This document shows, in pieces, positions 53,597 to 64,000 of a stretch of 64,000 nucleotides of DNA (its first letter is position 1; every line of letters starts with the position of its first letter). The DNA lies in the NCBI RefSeq assembly GCF_026914265.1, contig NC_069124.1, positions 14,219,088 through 14,283,087 on the forward strand, in the 5' to 3' direction. Position numbers and translations under genes: made by a program. This DNA is from Mya arenaria (lineage: Eukaryota; Mollusca; Bivalvia; Myida; Myidae). The notes beneath the pieces are model-generated. The model was not told the DNA's origin, searched no databases, and saw nothing but the letters and a program-made list of their open reading frames with translations.

Positions 53597-53911
53597 TGCA
53601 CCAGTCAATTGTAACCACGCCCCCCCCCCCCCGGTCCGGGGAATAGCGTGGACTTTGACTTTCGGTCCAGCCAACCCCGGGTAAAATCCCCACCCTGCAG
53701 GGATGAACAGATGGTAAAATTCCCGCCTAATGCCCCCGCACCCCAGGGACCCTAGGTTAGGCCCAATCCCGGCCATATTTTTGTGAAGACAAAACCACCG
53801 CATTCACCCGGCACTGCGGGGCCACCTGGCAGGTAAAACACGGCCCATTTCCCGGCTATCCCCGGTATACCCCCAGACCTGTAGGGGCCGTGGTTACAAT
53901 TGACTGGTGCA
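53597..53911. mobile_element. MITE family B, copy 3
   Basis: Ends TGCACCAGTCAATTGTAACC and GGTTACAATTGACTGGTGCA are perfect inverted repeats flanked by TAA on both sides. The 3-bp TAA duplication fits PIF/Harbinger-type insertion. Confidence 0.88.
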
Positions 53912-54104
53912 TAAAGAAAACCAATATTAATTTAGGGTTCTGGTTTATATCAATTATGCTTGGTTCATCACTGTTTGTTTCTAGGAAAATGACCAAGTAT
54001 CAGTGAATGAAGTTCTATTTTTCAGTGTTCTGCAGACACATGTATATGCAGGCTCTTTCCTTGACTTGGTTAACTGTTCATTTCCCTGAGCTGTTCTCTC
54101 GATT

Positions 54105-54455
54105 TTATAAAGTTAGATTTAGATTAATAACTAATACATTTGACAAGAATACCTCTAGGTGAGGTGATACCATGCTGGGTCCTGGGTTTTCTGTCAATAT
54201 CAGCCTTAGTGACTGATGATCAACTTTCTTTGGCAACTCTACAACCAGGTTATCAATATTTTCAATTTTCTGTTCATGGACATAAAGGCTATTCTGATTA
54301 GCATTGTCAAGACTTGCCTCATGGTTGCTGATCTTTGTTGCCATTTCTGATACTGAGTTTCTCAGACGACCAACTTCATTTTTCAGCAGCATTACATGCT
54401 CATCAACAGTAGCCCTACCCATGCTTCTTATTTGCTCTTTGGGTGACATTTTTAT
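54105..54455 (-). other. Coding-like fragment with coiled-coil pattern, unrecognised
   Basis: The minus frame gives about 100 residues with heptad-like spacing (EHVMLLKNEVGRLRNSVSEM ... HEQKIENIDNLVVELPKK), unlike random AT-rich translation. It may be an exon or the remnant of a mobile-element ORF. It abuts the tandem-repeat element at 54456. A second coding-like piece lies at 55480-55860 on the same strand, so the repeat may have split one old ORF. Confidence 0.3.
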
Positions 54456-55455
54456 GCCCCCTTTCGAAGAAGAGGGGTAAAATGCTTTGCACGTCGGTGG
54501 TCGGTCGGTCCGTCGGTAGACCAAAGGCTTAACCCAGTGATAAGTCAACAATTCCTGAAACTTGACATGAAGGTTGGGTCTGACCAGTAGATGATCCCTA
54601 TTGATTTAAGGTGTCATCAGGTCAAAGATCAAGGTCACAGTGACCTTTAACAGAACAAAAACAAAGTCCAAGCTTGTCCGAAATCGACAATGCCTAGACC
54701 TATGGCCATCAAACTTGACATGGAGGCTGATCCTGACCAGTAGATAACCCCTTATAATTTGAGGGATCATCTGGTCAAAGGTCAAGGTCACAGTGACCTT
54801 AAATGCTAAAAGGTTGTCCGAGTGATAACCATGACCCTCAGACTTAAATTGGAGGTTGGGCCTGGCCTGTAGATGACCCCTATTCATTTTAGGGGACATC
54901 GTGTCAAATGTCAAGGTCACATTGACCTTGAACGCAAACTCGACAATTACTGCACCTATGGTCATCAAACTTGACATGAAGGTTGGGCCTGGCCAGTAAA
55001 TGACCCCTATCGATTATAGGGATCAAAGGTCAAAGTCACAGTCTTCTTGAATGCGAAAAGGTTGTCTTAGTGATAATTCATCAATTCTTGCACCCATGAC
55101 CCTCAAACTTGACTTGGAGGCTGGCCTGAACAATAGATGACCCCTATTGATATAAGGGATCATTGGATCTAAGGTCAAGGTCACAGCTGAAGGCAAAAAG
55201 CTATATATATATATACCGACATGACCCTGTTCAAGAGGCCATAACTTTGTCAAATCTTAACCAAACTCTACATCTTTGGACTTTTCTTGTAGAGTTAGTG
55301 TCAATCTTTAAGAAAATGTTCAGTTTTGCCGAAAACAAATGCAATTTCAAACTAGAGGTCATAATCTTAAGACTGCCTCAAAGGCATCCATTGTCAATGA
55401 CAAAACAGCTGTCATTTCAGTCTATGCATATTTCATTCATATCCTGTTTATGTCA
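54456..55455 (-). mobile_element. Tandem-repeat element with GGTCAnnnTGACC units, copy 1
   Basis: It begins near TGCCCCCTTTCGAAGAAGAG and has about five diverged units of 125-150 bp. It ends in a block (GAATGAAATATGCATAGACT on the minus strand) shared with the left end of 59873-61550. Palindromes GGTCACAGTGACC at 54633-54645 and 54786-54798 and GGTCACATTGACC at 54915-54927. Confidence 0.8.
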
Positions 55456-55479
55456 TGATCACTCCAAATACTAGATTGA

Positions 55480-55860
55480 TGGCGGGATGGTATCTGAAAG
55501 AGAGGCGGACATCCTTGTTGTTAAGTAATATGTTTAAGGGTTGACATATATTGGTGCTGAAACCTTGGATGTAAGCACATCGATGTTGTGTTGAGTGACT
55601 GAGCCTTCAACATCAGGTATTGCAACATTCGATAAAACAAGGTCACCAATGTTGTTTAAAGTTGGTATATTTGCCATATTGTTTGGAGAGTTAGGGCAAC
55701 GTTCAGACACATCAGTGGAGAAACTTATTTTACTAGTGAGACTTTCAATGTTAGTATCTGTTTCCGTATCTGAGCCGCATCTTTATTCGTTTGTCAGCTT
55801 TGTCTTCACCATGGGTGGTAACTTTACGTTTCTTTGTTCGCGACTTTGTTTTTTATAATT
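55480..55860 (-). other. Second coding-like fragment, unrecognised
   Basis: Minus-strand frames give a basic stretch (KSRTKKRKVTTHGEDK) and then, in another frame, a Ser/Asn/Thr-rich segment of about 80 residues. No domain recognised; see 54105-54455. Confidence 0.22.
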
Positions 55861-57325
55861 CTGGGTTAAAATCGGAGTTGTGATTGATCTGGTGTTGTTA
55901 TTGGGATTCCCTTTACCCATGTTTAGCTGTATTGAACTTCATATACCATTTAAAATAATACAAATTATGTGGTGTCACAAGGGTGTCAAAATTTTGTTTC
56001 ATTTCCATCGTATACCTTAAATGAGTCAAAACTTTCAAAAAAACAAAACAAATTTTGGCCTTAGCCGAAATCTGCTTTTAGATTTGAAAGTGAAAGTATG
56101 TGTTTTTCTGTTTTTGTCGAACACTTAAACATCTTCGTGGTTGGGGTTTAATTCTGTTTCGTCAGCATAAAGAGAATCAGAAGTATTGCTCATGTTTCAG
56201 TTTAGACTCAAGGTAGTACAACTGATATATCTTACTGGGGTTTTGTTGATAACAAAAACTGTAATTGTGTTTAGTTCAATTATACAATGAAAAATACAGA
56301 GACAGTAATCGAAATTCAAATATAAACCCTATTTAGGGGCAAAAGGTAAGGGCACAAACGATGATGAACTATAGACACAAACATATTTACATCACATACA
56401 CAAATGCTAACACCAAAAACAAGCTAACACCACATACACAAATACAAACGATAACAATTCAACTACAATAGAATACATACTCTCTATATTTAGTAGTTCT
56501 AGACATTATAAAGAGAAAAATATATCAGCGATATTTTGGCGCTATTTTAACTGGGGAATTAGTGGCCACGTAGCTAACAATTAAGAAAAAACATACAAAA
56601 AGGCTTACATGTTTAATCTGTACACAAATTATGTTTTTGTTTGTTCTGTTTTGATCATTCATATCAAATGAGTTTAAAGTGACACTCTTATTCAAAATTA
56701 ATACATACACATGCATAACAAACATAAATTTAGAGTGATATTAACCTTTAACTATTTACTAAATAATGCATTTATGGGAAATATTAATTAGTGATAACAA
56801 GATTGTAACCGTGTATCTAATAGCTGAAAACGCAAAAATAGTAAATGATTGGTGAATGCTAAAAGATTTACAGTGATCTACTATAGTCTCATAAGGTAGA
56901 AATATCGTGTTAAATGGACATTTCCGTCAAATTAAACTTGGTATCCTTTATTAGAACTATTGTTTTCGACATTTAATCATCCTTTTTGCAATATAAAAAC
57001 AAAAGTATTAATTGTGGTAAATCTTATGTGGGAATAATAGTGCATCTTTAACATAATAATGCATTATAATAGTAATAAAAATAATTCATCCACTTATATG
57101 GTGCGCCTTTAAGAAATAACTATTAATATATTTCAGTGACCAAAGAACCAATAGTTCCTAAATAAACATATGATAAAGTCAAAAGATGCTACTAAGCTCA
57201 TATAACGCTACAAAAAAAACGACACCATGTGTGCCTGTTTTATCGCAATATGCAGTTATTTTAAAATTGTCACAAAACATTTACATATAAGTCAACTCTT
57301 TCAAAAGGGGTAAATACAAAGCTGA
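55861..57325. other. Gene-free AT-rich stretch
   Basis: No coding region recognised. Short (ACACAAA)-type simple sequence lies around 56350-56460. Confidence 0.4.
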
Positions 57326-57592
57326 TTTAGAATACAACCTACATTTTCAGCCAATGCGATTGCAGATAGGCAACCATTAAGTAGTAGACTTGATCATTAA
57401 GAATTTCAACTTTCGCGGGTGTTTAAAGGTCCGCCTACTTCCAATAATCCGACACACACCCTGCGTTTGCGTCAACAATGTGTCAGCCAATGAGGTTGTA
57501 TTCTAAGTCATTTAGATAACATAAAGTGATTTTTTAATAATTAATAAGGACTCGTTCGCTACACTCACTCCGCCCATTCTTAACCATAAATA
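57326..57592. repeat. Dispersed repeat family C, copy 2 (inverted relative to copy 1)
   Basis: Reverse-complement relative of 39466-39724, from TTAGAATACAACCTACATTT to the CTCGTTCGCTACACTCACTC block. It lies about 150 bp downstream of the TNF-ligand stop codon. Confidence 0.7.
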
Positions 57593-57735
57593 ATTCATTT
57601 AATGTCATCTAACTATAACATAATCGCTTATATATTGCACAGCCCGATGTTCCTCGCTTCCACACTCTGTCTCCCCGTGCCTTCGTATCACAATGCTCTC
57701 TTCGTCACATACGAAATAATTATAGGTAACCGTCA

Positions 57736-60700
57736 CTACAGCATGTGAGCCCCAAAGAAGTTCATCTGTGGCTGGGCCAGGACGTCATCCTTTGTAATGA
57801 CCTTAACGTAGAGCTTGTCTCCATCCTCAAGCTGCAGGGAGCTACCCAGGTAACTTGACCCCACCACCTGCTGGTCCTCGCTCTCACCCTCTGTCTCTCG
57901 GCTCTGCATCACGATGGTTCCGTCCACTGAAATAGGTATATCTTATAAAAGCTGCGTAGAAGAGCAACTTTGTTACCCTAATTGGGAATGGACTGGTCAT
58001 TTAGAGGTTGTAATAGAAACGTTTTTACGAGGGACAGAAGAGGAATAGTTGCTCTTCAAGTAACTCGATCAATCGGTCCTCGGTCATTTACTTAGGGCTT
58101 GGCTTGTCATTAGGGCTTGGCATTCATTCGAACTTTGTTCCCATCAAATTGTTCCACTGTGCGCTGTTTTTACTTGAGGAATATCCAAAATCACTCTCTT
58201 GGTTTAAGAGTTTTTCTTGGCGTTATTTACCTAAACTAGCAATATAGCATTTAACTAGGCTACAGGTAATAAACACCTCACAGACAAGTGATTATTCGAA
58301 AGACAAAAACATGTATGAGAAATTACATTTTGTAATCGAAAAGAGTTTCTTTACTTTACATAGAAACTTAAAATGAGTAAAAACGCGTCTTTCAACAGGG
58401 ATAATTTTAATAAAAGTAAACCAACAATTTAACGCGATGAGAAATCAATAGATTTTTTAACCTGTGATAGTCCCCGCTTTCTTCATCAAAATCATGTGCG
58501 AGAAGACCACAGGCTGACTTCTGTTGTTGTTTTGTTTATGTTCAAAATGAACCTGAAATAAAATAAGATTTCAACCTTGGACAAAGATTGAAGTCCTAGA
58601 TTCAAACAGTGTTCAATTTCACTGGAATATAGTAATATGTCATGGTAAAATACTAAAGGTCAGTACAAAATTACATTTTAAGCGATTACGCTTCCTCCAA
58701 CTCATACCTGGCTGTACACGTGGTATACGCCAACCTTCTTGATCACAATTTGCCCGACATCTTCAAGGTATTGTATCTCGGTTGGGTGGGGAACAAGGGC
58801 AATTTTATGGTGCTGATCCCAGTACATTTGTTGATTCTCCGGATCTGGAATTCGACAATAGTTTGTTTAAATATATGTTAACGATAACTTTGATCTGTGA
58901 CGCAACGGTTAGGATTTGTTAACAAACCTCTCAAAATGTTTTCTTACAAATCCTTATCCGTTTTGCAAGATTATGATCTCGTAAATATAGTGAAGGTAAA
59001 TTGACCTTACGAAGTTGATGTTGATTCGGATAAGGAAGACTTATGTAATATGTTATTATTATTATTTTAAACCAATATTTAAACTATAACACTAAAACAG
59101 GATACGTTTGACCAATTTACAAGGTCTTTCTCAACTAGTCTGTTTCGTGCAATACTCGGTTAAACTGGTCCCCGTTGTTTAGGTATGTTTGTTCTTACGT
59201 ATCTGTGGTTCGTTGTAACCCATGACTTTTATTGAAGGTCTCGGGGAGAACTCATTACGTTCTGGGTTCTTGCAGTATTGAAACGTTTTGTTGCCTGAAA
59301 GGGTATAAATATACGCGTATTTCGTTTTTTCATTGTTACGAAAAACGAAGAAAACATATGTAAAACTTAAAAACACATTAAACAACTATTTAAATACTGC
59401 TTTTATCTGCATGTCCAGAAAGGGAAGAAGTACTTGCGTTTACGAGCTATTACACGGGTACCTTTAAAGGGAACTAGCGTGTTGAACATGAGATACGGGT
59501 ACTTCCAGGTTTATATATTCGTGTGTATTTTATACACTATTTTACTCTTGTGTATGCAACGGTGAACATTATGATTGTACATTAGAACGACTTTATCTTG
59601 TACTATAAGGTCTTATCAGTGTCCAGTACAAATACGAATTTAATATAATGATGATGGATTGATAGTACCATCGTGAAATTTTGGGTTTCAATTTTAATCT
59701 CTGCTTCGTACTTGCAATAACAGTCTGAGAATTGGAATTTTATTTCAACTTGTTAAATAGAAATATTTAATTATATCATAATTGGTACATATTTCACGTA
59801 CAAAGCATCATTTTAACAAGAGATTTTTGTCAAACATTATGCCCCCCCCCCCCCCCGAGCGTCATGTTGTCAGGATTATATGGACAATTGAATGAAATAT
59901 GCATGGACCGAAATGACAGCTGATTTGTCACTGACATTGGATGCCGTTAAGGTAGTTTTAAACCATTCAAAGTGTGAGGATAGAGCGTGTATGAGCATGA
60001 CCTTAGACTCTATGACCACAAAATCCACAGGAGTCATCAGCTGGTCACCAAAAATCTAAAGGTCACTGCGACCGTGACCTTTGACCCGATGACCCCTAAA
60101 ATCATAAGGGGTCATCTACAGGTCAGAAGCAACTCCAAGTCAAGTTTGAGGGCCATTGGTGCAGGCATCGTCAAGTTATCACTCAAAACATTTTCGCACT
60201 CAAGGTCACTGGGAACTTGACCTTTGACCTGATGACCCCCAAAGTCAAGAGGGGTCATCTACTGGTCAGGCCCAACCTTCATGTCAAGTTTGATGACCAT
60301 ACGTCCAGGAATTGTCGAGTTTGCTTTTAAGGTCACTTTTACCTTGACCTTGGCCCGATGACCCCCAAAGTCAAGAGGGGTCATCTACTGGTCAGGCCCA
60401 ACCTTCATGTCAAGTTTGATGACCATAGGTCCAGGAATTGTCGAGTTTGATTTCAAGGTCACTGTGACCTTGATCTTTGACCCCTAAAATCAATAGGGAT
60501 CATCTACTGGTCAGGCCCAACCTCCAAGTTAAGTTTGAGGGCCATAGGTGCAGGCACTGTTGAGTTATCACTCGGACAAACTTTTATCATTCAAGGTCAC
60601 TTTGACCTTGACCTTTGGCCCAATGACCCCTAAAATCAATAGGGGCCATCTACTGGTCAGGCCCAACCTCCGAGTCAAGTTTGAGGGTCATGGGTGCAGG

Positions 60701-63049
60701 CATTGTTGAGTTATCACTGGGACAACCTTTTCCCATTTAAGGTCATTTAAGGTCATTGTGACCTTGACCTTTGGCCAAATGACCTCCAATATCAATAGGG
60801 GTCATCTACTGGTCAGGCCCAACCTCCAAGTCAAGTTTGAGGGCCATGGGTGCAGGCATGTTTGAGTTATCACACGAACAATCTTTTACCATTCATGGTC
60901 ACTGTGACCTTGATCTTTGACCTGATGACCCAAAAAACAATAAAGGTCATTTACTGGTCAGGCCCAATCACAAAGTCAAGTACGAGGGCCATGGGTGCAG
61001 GCATTGTCGAGTTATCACTCCGACAACCTTTTACCATTTAAGGTCACCGTGACCTTTATCTTTGGCCCGATGACCCCCCAAAACAATAGGGGTCATCCAC
61101 TGGTCAGGCCCAACTTCCATATCAAGTTTGATGACCATAGGTCTAGGCATTGTTGAGTTATCACTTGGACAAGCTTTAAATTTCTTTACCATTAAAGGTC
61201 ACTGTGACCTTGACCTTTGACCTGATGAGCCCTTTAATCAATACGGATCATCTACTGGTCAGGCCCAACCTTCATGTCAAGTTTGATGACCATAGGTCTA
61301 GGCATTGTTGAGTTATCACTAGGACAAACTTTAAAATTATTCTACCATCAAAGGTCACTGTGTACTTGACCTTTGACCTGATGAGCCCTGAAATCAATAG
61401 GGGTCATCTACTGGTCAGGCCCAACCTTTATGTCAAGTTTGATGACCGTACTTCCAGGAATTGTTGAGTTATCACTCGGACATGCTTTGATCTACCAACC
61501 GACATGTGCAAAGCAATATACCCCTCTTCTTCGAAGAGGGCATAATAATGTATAATTGGAAGCATTTAGTCCGCCAAGTTATTCCTTTGAAATGCTTTGT
61601 GAAGTATAGGAGTAATTATATATAATAAAAAACAACATCTTTTCTGGAAATAACACTTTCTGTTCAACAGCTTCGTTTTACAATGCGTCATACTCTTTCA
61701 AAACAACACAGCATTTAAAAATGTCTTTGAATTATAGACTATAGTAGTTATAATATTATAACAAACAACTTTTATCTGGCAGAAAGACTTACTGTTCGAC
61801 AAGCGCGTTTTCATCCACCGCTCTGTGTACTGTAACATAAGACAGATGTAGGACCTTCATGCAATATGAAAATTGGGTCAAAAACATGTTTTATTGACAA
61901 CTTTCAGACTTTAAAATTATAGATATTAGTTTAAATCTCAAGTAGATACTTGAAATTGCAATATTTACTGTTATCACACGTTTGTGTAACATTTGGAATA
62001 TTCTTTATTATGCCAGGGTATTCTGCGAAAAGTTCAAAGAGCAGTATGTGCTTACAAAACATGGAAAACACAGTATACTAATGTTTATGTAATTCTTTTA
62101 TGTTGTCTTGGGTGTCTCGTTGAGTGTTTGTTGGGCTTTGAACCTCTTGTCTCAATTTAAATAAGAGCATATCTGGACTTGACCCTGTTTTTTTTATTGT
62201 AGAAATAATAACATAAGACTTACGTATTTCACTAAATAATTGAGATGTTTGGGGTCGTCAAGGCAACACGTATCGTTCTCTGGTACAATGTGTTCTCGTG
62301 TTTTATCATCGTCTGGGTGCCCTTTGATATCCTGAAATATTTCATTATTGCTTTGTAACCGCAAATTCAAATACCAATATATTATGCTTTCGTTTCCCAT
62401 TCGCCAGTTATATGATTGGTTTTGTTTTGTATTTATGTTTAATTTTAAAGTTATTTGCTAAGTTTATAATAAATAATACATGTATAAAAATTGAATACAA
62501 ACCGTGAACAAAGTCTGAGCACTAAAATATATATTTGATATTCGATACATCAGCCTTTGCTATAAATCATTAAATAACTAGCACAACGAAATGAACATCA
62601 TCTTTATGATCAGCTTTGAATTACTTTAGTATGACAATGACAATGGCACGCACAAATCGGAACATGTAGTTACTTAAATACTTAAAATGAATTTGCTGTT
62701 TTGTTAAAATCGGACATCCCACCTGACATCGGACACAGAGTCTGGATGTTGGTTGGGGCGGGGTGTTCTTGCTGGCTAGTTTAAACACCGCGAAGGCGTT
62801 GAAGACCAACATTAACCCATTCAAAAGCCCAAAAAGAACGATAGCATTTTTGTAGATGCAGTCGTTGTCTTTCTTTCCATTGCTACGGTGTCCGCTATCT
62901 TGTGATACAGACCTTTGTATCTCAGGATCGTCACCTTTTAGCGGCTCACTGGCATCTTCCTGGTCGCAATTATCTGCTTCTTTATTATTATTTGTGCATT
63001 TCACTTGTGGTAATAAATCTACCGATGATTCGCCTTTTTCACTTTTCAT
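57736..63049 (-). CDS. TNF superfamily ligand, complete, seven exons, 328 aa
   Basis: Exons are 63049-62723, 62331-62224, 61829-61793, 59294-59199, 58844-58708, 58552-58462 and 57926-57736. All junctions are GT/AG and phase-consistent, and the product is 328 residues. It has no signal peptide. An acidic cytoplasmic N-terminus (1-67) is followed by one membrane segment (about 68-91, rich in Leu/Val/Phe), as in type II TNF ligands. A Cys pair (CVRC) and stalk follow. The TNF homology domain runs from about residue 175 (SPRPSIKVMG) through HKIALVPHP, VGVYHVYSQVHFEH and FSHMILMKK to the terminal strands LQLEDGDKLYVKV and NFFGAHML, which match the classic GD-x-(I/L)-(Y)-V-x-V and FFGxxxL ends. TNF ligands trimerise and signal through death-domain or TRAF-binding receptors. 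The subfamily and any shedding site are not resolved. Intron 3 carries a large tandem-repeat element. Confidence 0.95.
59873..61550 (+). mobile_element. Tandem-repeat element with about ten GGTCAnnnTGACC units in TNF-ligand intron 3
   Basis: It has a left block (GAATGAAATATGCATGGACC ... TTGGATGCC) and then about ten units of 125-155 bp, each with GGTCA...TGACC, a GATGACCCC block, CATCTACTGGTCAGGCCCAA, AAGTTTGAGGGCCAT and GAGTTATCACTCGGACAA. The right end has the hairpin CCCTCTTCTTCGAAGAGGG and then CATAATAATG. Perfect-arm palindromes start at 60457, 60595, 60751, 60897, 61042 and 61197. It is shared in reverse with 54456-55455. No coding capacity. Confidence 0.88.
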
Positions 63050-64000
63050 TGCTACAGCAATGTTTAGATTAAAACAAAACTAATATCAACTTAAAACACA
63101 AGAAATGTGACCAACTAGTCACAATTTACGACTCACATTTGCTTCGTTTTCAGAAAATACATAATGATTCATAGGCAATGCTTAGAAAGAAAGGGGTTTT
63201 CTCAGAATTCCGATAATAAGCATATAATTATTGGATTTATATAATAAGCCAGTCACATAAATATAAAAGGTTCCCTCGTATACATATTTTTTTGTGAACG
63301 TGTACACGGGATAAGTCCAAAGATACGAAACATGCCGTTTATTTTATTCAAACAAACGTCGTAGTAAATAAATGCTGACTGTACGCACGTATACCAGTAC
63401 AGTAGTTTGGGGTATTCCGGATCAGTAACAACCTTTTCGCGTATTTTTAGTTCAAATCCATTGGTATGAATTATTTTTTTTATATAACATGAAATACAAA
63501 CTATTCCTAAGTTGAACCAAACTTGTTTGTAACAAAATGTTACGGCTTTTATTGATATTTGCACGCTTGAATAACCTTACCAATTTGGTTACTTCCGGTT
63601 CACCTTGGGCAGTTTCGGATCAAAGTATGGGTGTTCTCAAAGTAGTTATAAAACTTTGTCAAAGGGTTACACTTCACTAAATTAGAAGTATATAATGTGT
63701 TTCACATTGAATTAAGAAGTTGTGGCATACATTAGTACCAGTTAATCAATGTATTCCTATATATGCCTTGTGGACATGCCATATTCAAATTTAACAAAGG
63801 GGGCATTTTAAAAGAGAACAATGATTTAACTAGATTGTATTTTAAACATACATGCTAGCATTACATAACAAACTAACACAACTTTAGAACATGCATTTTT
63901 TAAGATTCCAGTTATAAGACAGGAATTAACAAATACTCACACTCATAACATCACAAACCAGGTATACAAAACAAATACTTACACTTATAACATCACATAC
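63050..64000. other. Upstream flank of the TNF-ligand gene
   Basis: No gene is supported. A tandem repeat of about 50 bp (ACAAATACTYACACT, then ATAACATCACA) begins at about 63930 and runs off the right edge. Confidence 0.5.

Noticed and set aside
63253-63564. 103-codon minus-strand frame upstream of the TNF-ligand gene
   Set aside because: No domain, no splice context and AT-rich composition; likely chance.

Overview
The window looks like nuclear DNA of a mollusc, most likely a bivalve. It is AT-rich and intron-rich. It holds a ZNF330 orthologue, a TNF-family ligand, TRIM-like and CARD-like genes, and many short inverted-repeat and tandem-repeat elements of the kind that crowd bivalve genomes. 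There are no operons, bacterial signals or CRISPR arrays. The species is not determined.

Left part (1-9.7 kb). The 3' end of a B-box/beta-propeller (TRIM-like) gene is followed by a head-to-head pair of multi-exon genes (minus 1765-5329; plus 5727-9653). Joining exons by splice phase gives a 238-residue plus-strand product and a product of about 365-423 residues on the minus strand. Both carry sequence patterns of the gasdermin pore-forming domain and resemble each other. The 0.4 kb between them has three CRE-like TGACGTCA sites. A 1.3 kb minisatellite fills the third intron of the plus gene and a 2 kb 37-bp minisatellite lies past its end.

Middle left (13.3-19.5 kb). A complete nine-exon ZNF330 (NOA36) gene lies on the minus strand, with several repeats in its introns.

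20.2-26.2 kb. A young, nearly whole Ty3/Gypsy-class LTR element with two identical 107-bp LTRs and a 5-bp target duplication sits in an old tandem repeat.

26-46 kb. Mostly gene-poor, AT-rich DNA with MITEs, a truncated intronless THYN1 (EVE-domain) copy between 64-bp direct repeats, a one-exon CARD-like gene (37.3-38.6 kb), a decayed LINE and tandem-repeat elements.

44.7-50.0 kb. An intact ORF of about 899 residues resembling a transposase is surrounded by at least 13 copies of a 15-bp motif (TGAAAGGTTCGTTAC) in both orientations. This is probably a DNA transposon with subterminal repeats that I cannot assign to a named family.

50-64 kb. Nested MITE/SINE insertions precede a complete seven-exon TNF superfamily ligand gene on the minus strand (57.7-63.0 kb). 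Its third intron carries a tandem-repeat element full of perfect GGTCAnnnTGACC nuclear-receptor-type palindromes.

Several host genes here (two gasdermin-like, one CARD-like, one TNF ligand, one TRIM-like) belong to families used in innate immunity and cell death. They are separate transcription units, and any shared role is inference.
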